This document shows positions 21,994 to 34,179 of a stretch of 64,000 nucleotides of DNA, piece by piece. The notes below the pieces were generated by a model that saw nothing but the letters and a program-made list of their open reading frames with translations, was not told the origin of the DNA and made no database searches. Source of the stretch: Macrothele yani (taxonomy: Eukaryota > Arthropoda > Arachnida > Araneae > Macrothelidae); assembly GCA_039090855.1 (NCBI GenBank), contig CM077012.1:143502541-143566540 (forward strand), given 5' to 3'. Numbering within the stretch: position 1 is the stretch's first letter; the number at the start of each line of letters is the position of its first letter. The translations under genes were made by a program, and so were the position numbers.

Positions 21994-24900
21994 ATCCAGG
22001 AAAACTCGTACACTTTCTCATGCCGCTGAGCTAAGTCCGGAAAACTCGTACACCTTCTCAAGTAAGGGGATGTACACAAATTGCGTTTCGTTCCGAGATC
22101 TTGTCAAAGTGTATCAGTTTTTCTAGGGATCTCAATGGGTATGTAAGATCAAAATGGCACAAGGTTTATGTAGAACCTTTCTACTCCTTAAATCTCGAGT
22201 TATGATTTTAATATTTCCCATGTGATAAACAAGCAATAAAGGCTAATTAACAAGGGCTCAACGAATAGATCTTCAGGTGCTGATCTTTTTAGAAGATTTT
22301 AAATTACAACCTTGATATTCCGTATTTCTAAACATTTTATAAAACGTAATAAAAGGCACTCAACGGATTATTCCTCACCTATTCACAAGCCACCTACGCC
22401 GCGGTCCTGTTTAGAAGATTTTAAGTTACAACCTAGAAATTTCGTATTTGTAAACATTTTATTGAACCTAGTAGAAGGAACTCACTGGATTATTTCTCAC
22501 CACCTAGGCTGCGGGCCTTTTGAAAAGATTTTAAGTTACAACCTAGATATTTCGTATTTGTAAATTAAACCATGTTAAACGGTATTGATTTGGACTTGTC
22601 TGCATTAGTATGAATTACAAGAACCGTAGCTCTTAGATTATGCATCAAATAATGTACATGTAAATAAATAAATAAAAATATCTGGTTCCTTTCTTCCCCT
22701 TCCCCTTTATTTTCTTTCGTTAATGAACGAATGATTTTATTGTACTTTAATGAAAAAGAAATAGTTCCAACCCTTCTTACAAAACCACAATATACATTTC
22801 GGGAAAACTTATTTTTTATTTTTATTTTTTCTGGTAAGTTTGGCATCTTGTGAAAGACATTTCAGATTTGGTTGCCGGAAAACCGCCACACAGGAAAACT
22901 GCCAAACGTCTTTCAGCAACTTGGAAAACTGCCACATGTTTTTCATTAAGGGGCCGGGCACAAATTGCTGTTCTTTCGAGAAACACTTTGAATGTGTGGC
23001 AGTTTTCCAAGTTTCCGAATCATACGTGGAAGTTTTCCAAGGTGTCTAACGACGAGAAGGAGCTCTTTTGCTTGTCTGAATTTTCATGCCGGTTCACGAG
23101 AGTTCAGGGCAACTGGCCACAAAAGTACATGGGGGGGGGGTATATATATAAAGATTGCTGTTTCTTGGCCTATATTGAGAATTGAATTGGGAACTCCAAA
23201 CAAACTTCGAGAAGACGTCCTAGATAACCGAAGCGAAAACTGTACTTTAATTTGAAGAAATAAATTGCTATGACTTAGTACATTTCTTAAAATTACAGTG
23301 TCAGACGAAACAACTGAATTGCAGCATGACTCGTACTGTGTTCACAAAAGGGCGATAAGGTGGGATTTTTTAGTAACTGCTCTTGTACTTAGGCACTAAA
23401 TATTTACATAACATGTCAAATTTGTAGTATTTCTCTTTTACTTAATAATTAATTCATAGGCCCAACACCTAGGCCTATTTAACAGCTTTTAATTTGCAGA
23501 CTTCATATTCATAACATTTACGTATCAAATCAAGTTAATAGCATTGCGCTTTTACTTAGGCACTAAATATTAATTCATAGGTCCTAGGCCTTTGTAAGTT
23601 TTTATTCTACCGATGTCATATTCACAACTTTTACACAGCAAACAAGTTAATAACTGGGCCTTTACTTAGGCATGAAATATATTTTCATAGGCCCTAGACG
23701 TAAATTACAACCTTGATATTCCGTATTTCTAAACATTTTATAAAACTTAATAAAAGGCACTCAACGGATTATTCCTCACCTATTCACAAGCCACCTACGC
23801 CGCGGTCCTGTTTAGAAGATTTTAAGTTACAACTTAGAAATTTCGTATTTGTAAACATTTTATTGAACCTAGTAGAAGGAACTCACTGGATTATTTCTCA
23901 CCACCTAGGCTGCGGGCCTTTTGAAAAGATTTTAAGTTACAACCTAGATATTTCGTATTTGTAAATTAAACCATGTTAAACGGTATTGATTTGGACTTGT
24001 CTGCATTAGTATGAATTCCACAAGAACCGTAGCTCTTAGATTATGCATCAAATAATGTACATGTAAATAAATAAATAAAAATATCTGGTTCCTTTCTTCC
24101 CCTTCCCCTTTATTTTCTTTCGTTAATGAACGAATGATTTTATTGTACTTTAATGAAAAAGAAATAGTTCCAACCCTTCTTACGAAACCACAATATACAT
24201 TTCGGGAAAACTTATTTTTTATTTTTATTTTTTCTGGTAAGTTTGGCATCTTGTGAAAGACATTTCAGATTTGGTTGCCGGAAAACTGCCAAACGTCTTT
24301 CAGCAACTTGGAAAACTGCCACATGTTTTTCATTAAGGGGCCGGGCACAAATTGCTGTTCTTTCGAGAAACACTTTGAATGTGTGGCAGTTTTCCAAGTT
24401 TCTGAATCATACGTGGAAGTTTTCCAAGGTGTCTAATGACGAGAAGGAGCTCTTTTGCTTGTCTGAATTTTCATGCCGGTTCACGAGAGTTCAGGGCAAC
24501 TGGCCACAAAACAAAAGTACATGGGGGGGGGGGGTATATAAAGATTGCTGTTTCTTGGCCTATATTGAGAATTGAATTGGGAACTCCAAACAAATTTCGA
24601 GAAGACGTCCTAGATAACCGAAGCGAAAACTGTACTTTAATTTGAAGAAATAAATTGCTATGACTTGGTACATTTCTTAAAATTACAGTGTCAGACGAAA
24701 CAACTGAATTACAGAATGACTCGTACTGTGTTCACAAAAGGACGATAAGGTGGGATTTTTTAGTAACTGCTCTTGTACTTAGGCACTAAATATTTACATA
24801 ACATGTCAAATTTGTAGTATTTCTCTTTTACTTAATAATTAATTCATAGGCTCAACACCTAGGCCTATTTAACAGCTTTTAATCCACAGACTTCATATTC

Positions 24901-26067
24901 ATAACATTTATGTATCAAATCAAGTTCATAGCATTGCGCTTTTACTTAGGCACTAAATATTAATTCATAGGTCCTAGGCCTTTGTAAGTTTTTATTCTAC
25001 CAATGTCAATGTCATATTCACAACTTTTACACAGCAAATAAGTTAATAACTGGGCCTTTACTTAGGCACGAAATATATTTTCATAGGCCCTAGACGTAGG
25101 CCTTTTTGACAGTTTTTATTCTACCGATGTCATATTCACAACATTTTAATATCAAGTTAGTTAATAATATTACGCTTTACTTAGGCTTTAAATATTAATT
25201 CCTAAGCTTGGGGCCTATGACTTTAATATTTAGTGCCTATGTAAAAGTGCAAGCTATTAACTTGATTTTATACATAAACATTATGAATATGAAGTTGGCG
25301 GATTAAATTGTTAAAAAGGCAATATTACAAACTTGTTATGTAAATATTTAGTGCCTAAGTAAAAGTGCAGCATTATTAAAAAATCCCACCTTATCCCTTT
25401 CTGAACACAGCATGAGTTGTGCTGTAATGCTGTTGTTTCGTCGAACACTGTAGTTTTAAGAAATGTACTAAATCACAGCAATTTATTTCTTCAAATTAAA
25501 GTACAGTTCTCGCTTCGGTTACATAGAACATCTTCTGACAGTTTGTTTGGAGTTCCCAATTCAATTCTCAATATAGAAAACAGCGCTCTTTATAGCCCCC
25601 CTTGAACTTTTGTGGCCAGTTGCCCCAAGTATGAATCGGCATGAAAATTCAGACAAACAAGAGCTCCTTCCTGTCGTCAAGCCCGTTGGAAAACTGCCCC
25701 ACTGGATAACTACCACACATTCAAAGTGTTCTCCAGTTTTCCGGCAACCAAAGGATCAGCACCTGACGATCGATTCGTTAAGCCCCTGTTAATTGGCTTT
25801 TATTGCTTGTTATCACATGGGAAATATTAAAATTATAACAAGATTTAAGGAGTCAGAAAGGTTCTACATAAACCTTGTGCCATTTTGATCTTAAATATCC
25901 ATTGAGATCCCTAGGAAAACTGGTACATTTCATTTTGTTCAGCTAGGAAAACGTGTACACTTTGACAAGATCTTGTAAAGAAACACAATTTGTGTGCATC
26001 CACTTACTTGTGGTGTAAGAATTTTCCGCACTTTGCTCAGCGGCATAAAGTGTACGAGTTTTCCGCC
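21994..26067. mobile_element. giant foldback element with nested arms (about 4.1 kb)
   Basis: The outer arms (about 21994-22300 and 25745-26067) are inverted copies: GGAAAACTCGTACAC, GCCGCTGAGC, AGATCTTGTCAAAGTGTA, CAAAATGGCACAAGGTTTA and TTTCCCATGTGATAA on the left recur reversed on the right. Inside, a second family of arms begins, with GGAAAACTGCCACA words at about 22870-23280 and 24262-24660, inverted at 25380-25745. The left side is far longer because a 1401-bp unit is duplicated in tandem. It encodes no protein. AGAATCG lies just outside both ends and may be a target duplication, but the exact termini are uncertain. It shares its inner arms with the small element at 11790-12828. Confidence 0.75.
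22301..25100 (+). repeat. 1401-bp direct tandem duplication inside the giant foldback
   Basis: The words AAATTACAACCTTGATATTC begin unit 1 at 22301 and unit 2 at 23702. The two units stay nearly identical for about 1.4 kb, including the same small open frame (22312 and 23713) and the same GT-rich block before 23140 and 24530. Differences are few: an 18-base gap at about 24283 (relative to 22880), short indels and single changes. Each unit ends in about three 117-bp subrepeats with TAGGCCCTAG or TAGGTCCTAG words. The high identity points to a recent duplication. Confidence 0.88.
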
Positions 26068-26743
26068 AACCGTTAGAATCGCTCCACTCTTTTATCCAAA
26101 ATTTTGCCAGACTGTTGCAGCATATTTCCTGAGCTGTTATTGCAATCTGTAGTTGCATTTTAACTTTTTGTTTTACTGTCCTGTTTAAAGAAAGAGCAAA
26201 AGGAAATCATGTGAGAGAGATGTGCAGAAACTTATGCACATCCAACGGAACCAACTTTTAAACCTCCGTGAGCAGCTATGACTGCCAGGAGTCGCTCACT
26301 CTTTCATAATATTTGATTGCTAAGTGTACTGTGGGAGAACAGCCTAAGCTGTAGAATCAACACTACATCCACTGACACTTAAGGTGGGCCCAAGTGCCTT
26401 ACAAATTCCACACAAATTATTATTAGATGAATCCATGTTCAGTACATTTTTCATTGGATTTGTCTAACCAGTTATTTTAAAACTAGATATTTTTGATGCA
26501 CCTCCTGCATACTTTCAGATATGCAGATATTATATGACATAAATGAACAGTTATTCTTTGAACAAAAAATTAGGCTATTTCCTTCATACACCATAGTGAG
26601 AAAGCACACATACACTACTTTCACAGTACAGGAACTCTCCTTTATGAATTTTTACGTTGAACCACACAATATAAAATTAGCTTTTGAAATAAAAAAATTG
26701 CAATAATAGAAAATTGAAATAACCAGATATTTTCTAGTATTAT

Positions 26744-27176
26744 GGTGGACCAAGTAATTTTGCTTCCTATACTTCCAATGGGAAAACTTCTGTACACATT
26801 TTCTTCACAATTAATGTGTTCCCAAGGATGAAAATTTGAACATCGATAGAAATAGCTTCATTTTATAACTTGGAATACTTAATATTTTCTAAAACATAAC
26901 CATAATTTTGCAATCCAACATTTGTTTGTCTACTGACCTTATCAAAGTGCAGGTTGTGCCATCTTTTTTCTGGTTTCAACACCACCAAAGGAAAAGTTAT
27001 TGATTTTTTTTATAATTATGATTATGTTTTCGAAATTAAGTATTCCAAGTTATAATATGAAGTTATTTTAATCGATGTTCAAATTTTCATCCTTGGGAAC
27101 ACATTAATTGTGAAGAAAATGTGTACAGAAGGTTTTCCATTGGAAGTATAGGAAGCAAAATTACTTGACGTCCACC
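26744..27176. mobile_element. hairpin MITE, simple form, TTAA-type ends
   Basis: The ends are GGTGGACCAAGTAATTTTG on the left and the inverse on the right (…CTTGACGTCCACC). The inverted arms extend about 190 bp on each side, with a centre near 26950-27000. The flanks are TTAT on the left and TTAA on the right. TTAA duplications are typical of piggyBac and some Kolobok elements. It is the unexpanded relative of the element at 54962-55897. No coding capacity. Confidence 0.8.
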
Positions 27177-27385
27177 TTAAAGGCTGGAGCTAAATATAAT
27201 GAAAGTAACACATATATTGTGTGGGTCACTTAAATTCTGATTGTATATGATTTTTACTGTTGAGGAATAGAAATGAACCTTTTTGATTGAGAAATTTATT
27301 TCAAAGACATCTCCGTACTAGTGTATTAAGATGTGAAAAATTTGTTTCGCAAAAATTTCAAAAGCAATGGCCATTGTTTGGTCCA

Positions 27386-27411
27386 GTGTGTGTGTGTGTG
27401 TGTGTGTGTGT
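27386..27411. repeat. (TG)n microsatellite
   Basis: About 13 uninterrupted TG units. Confidence 0.9.
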
Positions 27412-30281
27412 CTTAATATAGATCTTTTTTTGATGTGCCTTATGCATACACTTTCAGATATGCAGATAATATGACAATAAATGAATGGTTCTTCTTTGAA
27501 CAAAAAACAGGGTATTTTCTACATATTCCATTATAGTCAGAAAAAAAAAAAAACTGCGTCAATATTACTGGAACTATCGTGAATATTTACAGTGAACACA
27601 ATACAAAATGAACTTTTAAAATAAAATAAAATGTGAAGCAAAGAAAAATGCATTTACTTTGCATACTATGGCAGATTTACATTTTGGAAATCCTCTTGAA
27701 TGCAGTGAAATATTCGAATTTCATGGCATCATTACACTTTGAAAGCATGGCTATATGATTGAGTGCCTTACAAAAGGACTTAGCCTAAGGCACAATATGT
27801 CAACAGACCTAAGACAAAAATAAAAACTGCTCAGTTTTAAGCAAGGTATTTACCATTGTTTGCAAGAGATTTAGGTGTTTCTGAAAGTACAACATAGTCA
27901 TTATAAAGACCCTGGAAGGTGATTAACACCTGATTTCCAAAGCACAAGGTAATCCAAAGAGCAATACCATTGGCATAGAACTTTTCTGTGTAGAAAACTT
28001 GGAAATTGTGTTGATGATGTGATGAGATTATTTCTGAAATTCGTACAGTTTATTTCCCTGTAATTTTTTTTTTTTCAATTCATTCTTAAAAGAAACTCCT
28101 CTATTATTTGTTTTAAGTTCAATAGTAAATTTCTGTCAGTTGAGTGGATACTGCCTTTTACTTGTACAAGTGGTTTGCAGACTGTACAATGCCATGAAAA
28201 ACTTTTGATGCTATTTAAGTCAGATCATCATCCGACTGTATAGTATTAACACACCTGTGATAGTGTACTCAAATCTTATGTTTCGCAATGTGATGCTGTG
28301 CAGGAAAGAGCAGTTTGAGGAGCAACAGAGCATTCGCCAATTGTTCTCGGGATTTTCCCACAGAGTGGCAGTTGCCGATCTGTGTATCTGTTACAAGTAT
28401 TACCATGTATATTGCCCTCAAGAGTTGTTGGTCTTTGTTTCATGCACCCCCCCCTCCAAATCCCATCTACTAGAGAAAGTACAGTTACTAATGCCTGTTT
28501 TTGGATTACTTTGCTAACTCATATGTTTGTACTTAAAACTTTGTAATTTTTTACATTCTTTACAAAAATCAATTTTGTCTCAGAGAAAAAGGAAAATTAA
28601 GATTATTATAATTCTTACATTGTAACAATTTCTGAAAATTAGTCTTCACTTATAGACACATTAAGGGCTGAAAACTTATTTTGAAATGTGATTTTGTTTT
28701 CCTGTTTCAAAGAGTGGTCACAGTGCTTATTTGCACTGTATGTTTTGAACAGAATAATTTCTTATTTAAAAAGAGTAAAAAAATTTTTTTTTGAGATGTT
28801 CTATTTATAAAAAGTTAAGCTTTGTCAGAGGGGGTGTTTTATTTGTCATTGCATTTCTCATTGGCATGTACAGATAAGTAACTTGCAATAGTTTGTGTAG
28901 GTGCTCTTATATTAACTTCAGCAGTATGTTCTGATTTTCATATGAAAATACGACTGTCTTGAAACATTAAAGAAAGTCTAAAGTCTTGTGAAAAGGCAAC
29001 ATATTTTTATATATCTATCTGTATACCATTGCTCTGTTTGTGTTCAGTTATGTGACGTTCATTGTTATTTCTTTTCGTTGCTGATGGGAAATGTATACCT
29101 TGTTCATATTGTGGCACATAATTGTAAACAGTCTTAATTAGTATCTATATGTTTTGATTTAATATTCAGAAGAGAAATAACTTCAGAGACATTTCCAAAA
29201 GTCCTTATTTTTTTTATTTTCTTGTAATTAAACCAATTGCTGTTGTGTTAAGTATTCATGCTTTTCTTGGGTTTTCCAAAGTGCTGAAACTTTTTATTCA
29301 GTCAGGATTTTGTCATGAAGGTATGTATCAGGAATTACTTTGAACATGCCTTCATACCAGAACAGCATAGCTATTTGAAATTTTATCAGGCACAAATGAG
29401 GAGGGTGGCAGGGGCCCCCTGTTAATTTTATTGCTTGGCTTTTTTTTTCTTTTGGTCTGTACTGTGTCCAAACAGTTAGTTGTTTTTAAAGAAATGATTC
29501 TGTTTTGGAAAAAGGTAATTTAACGCACGTTTTCCAGCATCCATAGAAAATTGCAGTTTCTCAACAAACAGAAAAATTTCTATTTATTTGGAAATTTATT
29601 AGTACAGTTAAATACACATGTGGTATTGAACCTGATGAACATGCATGCAAAATGAACTATACCATTCATTCACAGATTTAAAAAAAAAAAAAAAAACTAT
29701 GAAGATGTGTAAATAAACACATAAAAATGACTAAAAAAATACTGGGGAAAAACAAAGCAGTTCATTTTGTCATGTAATTTGAGATTTAAAACCATTCAAA
29801 AATAGTTCATCACTGCTGTGTATTGATCCATTAACAAAATAAAAAGTCCTGTTGAACAGAAATGCTTGGCTTAAGCAAACTATAACTGCTAATGAAAACT
29901 GTTTGTTTTTTCATTAAAATCTAAACTAATGCAACAACCTGGGTTTATTTTGTAAATATATCTGTTAATTACATAATCATATTTTTATTTATAATCATAT
30001 ATCATTTAATTACATGGCCATATATTGAGTGTACAATAATTATATTTTGGCATGTGCAATGAAGATGTTCAATAATTACATAGTCATTTATGTATTTTAG
30101 TTTTTGAAATTAATACTTATCTATATAGTATTTTTTTCCAACAGTTAAGTAACCCTCTCCCTCTTTAAAAAAAATAAATCTTGTGTCTGCTAATGTCGTT
30201 TACTTAGTTTGATTTTGAGGTTGTTTCCACGATGGAGATTTTCATCCTACTATGGTGATTTGGGGAGGTAAAGTTTCTTAA

Positions 30282-30282
<1 letters not shown>

Positions 30283-30314
<32 letters not shown>
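30283..30314. repeat. (CT)n microsatellite
   Basis: About 16 uninterrupted CT units. Confidence 0.9.
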
Positions 30315-30315
<1 letters not shown>

Positions 30316-30789
30316 ACTACAGCTTTCCCTATTTTAATAAAATTTAGAAGTGACATCTGCAAGGCTTTTAAGTTAAGTGATGATTAATTTCAATATTTAT
30401 GCAGGTGTGGGCTAGTTCTTTATTCCCTAAGTACAGTGACTTTAGAAAAGCAGTCTGCCATTTCAGATAGATAAGAACCCATGAGTGCATTTCCACAAAT
30501 TGAAATAAACCAATGCCCTACATAACTGTAAGGGCCTCTCTAGAGATCTGGGTTGCTCTTTTGAATCACATGACCATGTGGGTAACAATTTAGGTGTGTT
30601 GCAAGGCATTATCCTCCCCTCTCCCAAAAAATATTTCATTGGGAAAAACAATCCCTTGTGTTTGAGATTTCAGATTCCTACGCCCCCGCCCCTCCTCCTT
30701 TTTTTTTTTTTCATTTTTCATTGCTTTTGACAGTTATAAAATTGTCTTCAGTGTATTTTTTCTCTTTTTCTTGAAACTTGTTTCAATTA

Positions 30790-32402
30790 GATTGTGTCGT
30801 GAATAAGGGTGTTCCTAACAAACAGTAAGATTAGATGACTACTGCTAAAAATAATCCTGAGAGCTTTAGTTAATGTATTGGCAGTGAAATCTAGGACATA
30901 ACTTAAGTCAGACAATACCAGTGCCGGATCTAGACAATTTTTGAAGGGGGCAAAAGGAAATGCCACCCCTTGAAAATTGAGTATTTTGTAGTTTAAATTG
31001 TAATAGTCTTGTGAATCTATTTTGTAACGACTGAAGTTTTTTTCATATTGTATAAAGTAGTCGATCCCCAAACAGATATGCAATAGATTAGATGAGACTG
31101 AATTAAAGTGTAGTATAATAAAATCATTCATTTTTGGGTTAAATTGGCCACTGCACTACTAATAACCCCTATATTTCTTGAGATCTTATTAGAAAGGTAG
31201 TCAGCATGTGAATTTGATTTTAAATCGTACTGAATAATGATACCAAGATAGTTATGACTTTGAACTACTTCTATAGATGATTCAAGTAAATTAATATTGT
31301 GAATTAAGGAGGTGGGGGTTGACGTACTTGAAAAAAAATTACTTTTGTTTTGTTAATATTAATAGCCAGATCCTTTTTAGTTAACCAATTAGTGATAGAT
31401 GTAAAACGGACTTGTAGTTGTCGCACCAATGTTTCAACATCATTTCCATGTATTAATATGGTTGCATCATCTGCATATAAAATGCTATCTGAATTGTGTA
31501 AACAGGTACAGAAGTCATTAATATAAATATTGAATAATAATGGAGCAAGTACAAAAGCCCTCAGGGACCCCTGAAATGACTGATTGTAAGCTGATTGTAA
31601 GTTAGATCTGGTATGTTCAATTTCTGTATATTGCTGGCGACCAGTGAGATAGTTAATAAATAGATTATGTAATGTACCCTGAATACCAATTGCATACAAT
31701 TTTGATAATAAGTTATGATTTAAAGTATAAATAAATGAAAAGTCCCAATGTAAATTTAATATTATTATAATTAGATTGAATTTTATCTTTTAAGTGTAAA
31801 AGGGCAAATTAAGGTAACTTGATCACGCTAGTTATGTTAAATGAAAACTTTTACAAAAAGTTCATAAGTTGGAAGCTTTCGACCTTATCTTAGGTCTTCA
31901 TCACGCCAATGGAGGACTAAGATAAGGTCGAAAGCTTCCAACTTATGAACTTTCTGTAAAAGTTTTCATTTAACGTAACTAGCGTGATCAAGTTACCTTT
32001 ATTTGTTAATATTGTTACGTGTTTTGCCCATCATCATGTAAAAGGGCAATTTCTGTTAAGGAATTTGGTAGAAAGCCAAATTGATTTTTTTGCAAATTAA
32101 GGATATCAGTAAATTTTTCAATAAATAATGAAGGGTTCACTTTTGGTGGACGAAAGCAGGCTTAAATTATATTATATTGATCTTCAATTGTAATATTTTC
32201 AATATCAGAATTAATAAATGTCAATTTGGGTGTAGTTCAAATTATTTGTTTTTACAAAAATTGCAATTCTTCCTCCTATAGACTCAGTCCTATTTTTATT
32301 AAAAGTCTGGTAAAGTGGGAGATGTAGACAATAGTCTTTGGAGGAAAACCATGTTTTCGAAATGCAAATTATATCTATTTGATAGTTAAGTAGTTTAACC
32401 AA
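30790..32402 (-). pseudogene. non-LTR retrotransposon relic with an inserted hairpin element
   Basis: On the minus strand, 32402-32211 reads IDIICISKTWFSS followed by GGRIAIFVK, the start of an apurinic-type endonuclease. The catalytic Glu of the usual I-S-E-T-W motif is Lys here. The endonuclease is cut short and the frame resumes in the RT domain near 32110 with a FGFLPNSLTEIALLH block. There a foreign hairpin (31808-32036) splits it. RT then continues: LHNLFINYLTGRQQY, VLAPLLFNIYIND, the catalytic ILYADDATI at about 31470, then NWLTKKDLAININKTKV. A C-terminal piece follows at 31131-30787. Internal deletion, a substituted catalytic residue and frame breaks show it is dead. The clade (CR1 or Jockey type) is not resolved. 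Confidence 0.8.
31808..32036. mobile_element. Penelope-type hairpin insert with 13-bp target duplication and hammerhead-like core
   Basis: The insert is flanked by TGTAAAAGGGCAA at 31795-31807 and 32037-32049. It contains an inverted repeat with 83-bp arms (31811-31893 and 31917-31999; two mismatches seen) around a 23-bp loop. On the minus strand the loop and inner arm give GTGATGA, then GACCT pairing with AGGTC, then GAAA. This is one base off the hammerhead core order CUGANGA, stem II, GAAA. Penelope-like elements are known for hammerheads and head-to-head terminal arrangements, so I infer a non-autonomous Penelope derivative. It carries no protein. Confidence 0.6.
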
Positions 32403-32409
32403 TGCCTGT

Positions 32410-33790
32410 AGATCAGATATCTTATTGACTAATGATCTGACACGAAGATGAATAATATTTAAAGAATTTTTAGGGTTATTAGATATTGTATCATTAAAGT
32501 GCTGTACTGAATAATAATTAAGTCATATATCAATGTACCCCAAACAGTTTTGTAAGATTAAGTCACCTCCCCTAAGCACTGTTTGATAAACGCACAATAT
32601 GATGGCCACCCCATGCACCAATTAATATATAATTGACCTTATCTCCTTATATTTATATATTATTTTGGCAGAAACAAAAAAAAAATCTAACAGTTAGTTA
32701 TTGCTGCGTAACATAATATCTTTCAAGTACCAAGTAAACATCGACACTTTCCGATAGTTGTAATCAGTGACATAAAAAACTCAATAAAAAATTATATACA
32801 TATTAATAACCTCATTACACAATACAAATTCTATATTTCCCTCAATAAATTCTGTAGTGTAATCAATTAGTAAACCAAACAATGAAGGGAATATAGTAAA
32901 ATATGGTAATAATAAAAGACCATGTACATTTCATTTTTATCTGTTACCATGCCATAGTTCCAGTAACTAAACATATTTAGTGACTGGATAGAAGAATGTC
33001 ATTGAGCAACTCTTATGACATAGAGGAATTACATAAAGATTGTATTTATATGAAAATCCCTATATGTAATACAAATTCCCTATCTCTTCGTAGTGATCAA
33101 GATGTCTGTAAATTAATGAACGGAATATAATAGTAAAAATAATAGTAGTAACAAACCAAATACAATTCAAATTTCTCAGTACCCATACCGAAATTCCAAT
33201 AGGTATGCTCATATAACAGGGGAGGAATATGTCATTAGGAACTCCAGTGACAGACAAAACTATATGTATCAATAACCTCTATACACAGTACAAATTCCCT
33301 GATACCTCCTAATAATCACCAGCCCTATATAGCAATCAAATGCAAAAAACTAAGAAAAGGAGCAAATCCAGAAATATAGAACAATGATAACCAACCAAAT
33401 ACAGTTCAAATTTCCAATTCCCATACTGAAATTCCAATAATTATAAAGATTTGACTAGTAGGCAAATCCGTGTTCTCATGCCCAAATTCCAGTGAATAAA
33501 CAGAGCTCATGACTATATACCGCAGATTTGTTGCTAATTCTCCAGAGGTGTTAATATTTAGAGGAGAGAGGTTACCAAGTTTCATCCTGGCCAGTTGTTA
33601 CAATTACAACATTGGCTTTCTACTTCAGCGTGCAAATTACCCAGTGGTCTGCTGGCCAATGGCCAGTAATTTTTTTATTTTCAAAGTTGTCACAAGTTAA
33701 CAAATGAATTTGTTTCTTTTACCTCGCTGTACGGTTTTCTTTTCTGGCTGCAAAATAGTGATAGTTTCATGAAATGCTATTGGACAACTG
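32410..33790. other. no gene recognised
   Basis: Very AT-rich sequence. Loosely similar phrases recur (for example ATACAAATTCCCT at about 33068 and 33288, and CCAATTAATA or CAATAA words), suggesting an old degenerate tandem repeat. Nothing coding was recognised. Confidence 0.4.
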
Positions 33791-34083
33791 CTATATATAT
33801 ATCATCATCGTCGTCAACCATTATCAATCCACTGCTGGACGAAGGTCTCCCCAAGTTTCCTCCACAACGGTCTGTCTTGTGCCAGTCTCCATGTCACTCC
33901 CGCATACTTTCGAATTTCATCCACCCATCTCCCATGTGGTCTTCTTCTGGGTCTTTTCCTGTCCCTTGGAATCCAATCTAAAATTTCGGCTGTCCATCGA
34001 TGGTCTGTCCTTCTGGCAGTATGTCCAGCCCATTGCCATTTCAGGGATTTAACTCTGATCATGATGTCTTCCACTCTTGTCAT
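33790..34083 (-). pseudogene. RTE-like LINE, C-terminal tail
   Basis: The minus strand is open for 89 codons from 34083. It shows the RTE C-terminal block in order: LKWQWAGHTARRTDHRW, DWIPRDRKRPRRRP, GRWVDEIRKYAG, W…AQDRPLWRKLGE and FVQQW. These are family hallmarks (G-H-x-A-R-R, R-P-x-x-R-W, D-R-x-x-W). It ends at the stop before a run of ATGATG/TATA units, the usual RTE tail. Only the 3' end is present; upstream sequence at 34090-34180 keeps a little similarity, then stops. This copy is better preserved than the one at 2125-3125. Confidence 0.85.
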
Positions 34084-34179
34084 TTTTCAGATCCACGTGT
34101 TCCTCTTCTGGTTACACCAAGCATGCACCTCTCCATGCTACTTTGAGTTGCCTGCAGCCTTTTCTACATACTGTATATT

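Larger units (their letters stand above)
27180..30780. other. no gene recognised; AT-rich with microsatellites
   Basis: A TG run lies at 27386-27411 and a CT run at 30283-30314. The frame at 28257-28517 has no recognisable domain. The sequence resembles ordinary intergenic, intronic or long 3' UTR DNA, and I cannot choose between these. Confidence 0.5.

Noticed and set aside
22301..25100. Tandem direct repeats as a CRISPR-like array
   Set aside because: Units are 1.4 kb, eukaryotic and part of a foldback transposon; no short regularly spaced repeats with unique spacers exist.
21994..26067. Open frames of 80-110 codons repeated at 22312/23713, 22850/24243 and on the opposite strand, as possible genes
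   Set aside because: They repeat only because the DNA is duplicated, lie in inverted-repeat arms, and show no domain or codon pattern.
28257..28517. 86-codon frame as an exon
   Set aside because: No recognisable domain and no splice context; the surrounding sequence is plain AT-rich DNA.
30919..30935. CAGTGCCGGATCTAGAC as a hAT end inside the LINE relic
   Set aside because: No 8-bp duplication or opposite end was found; it may be chance.
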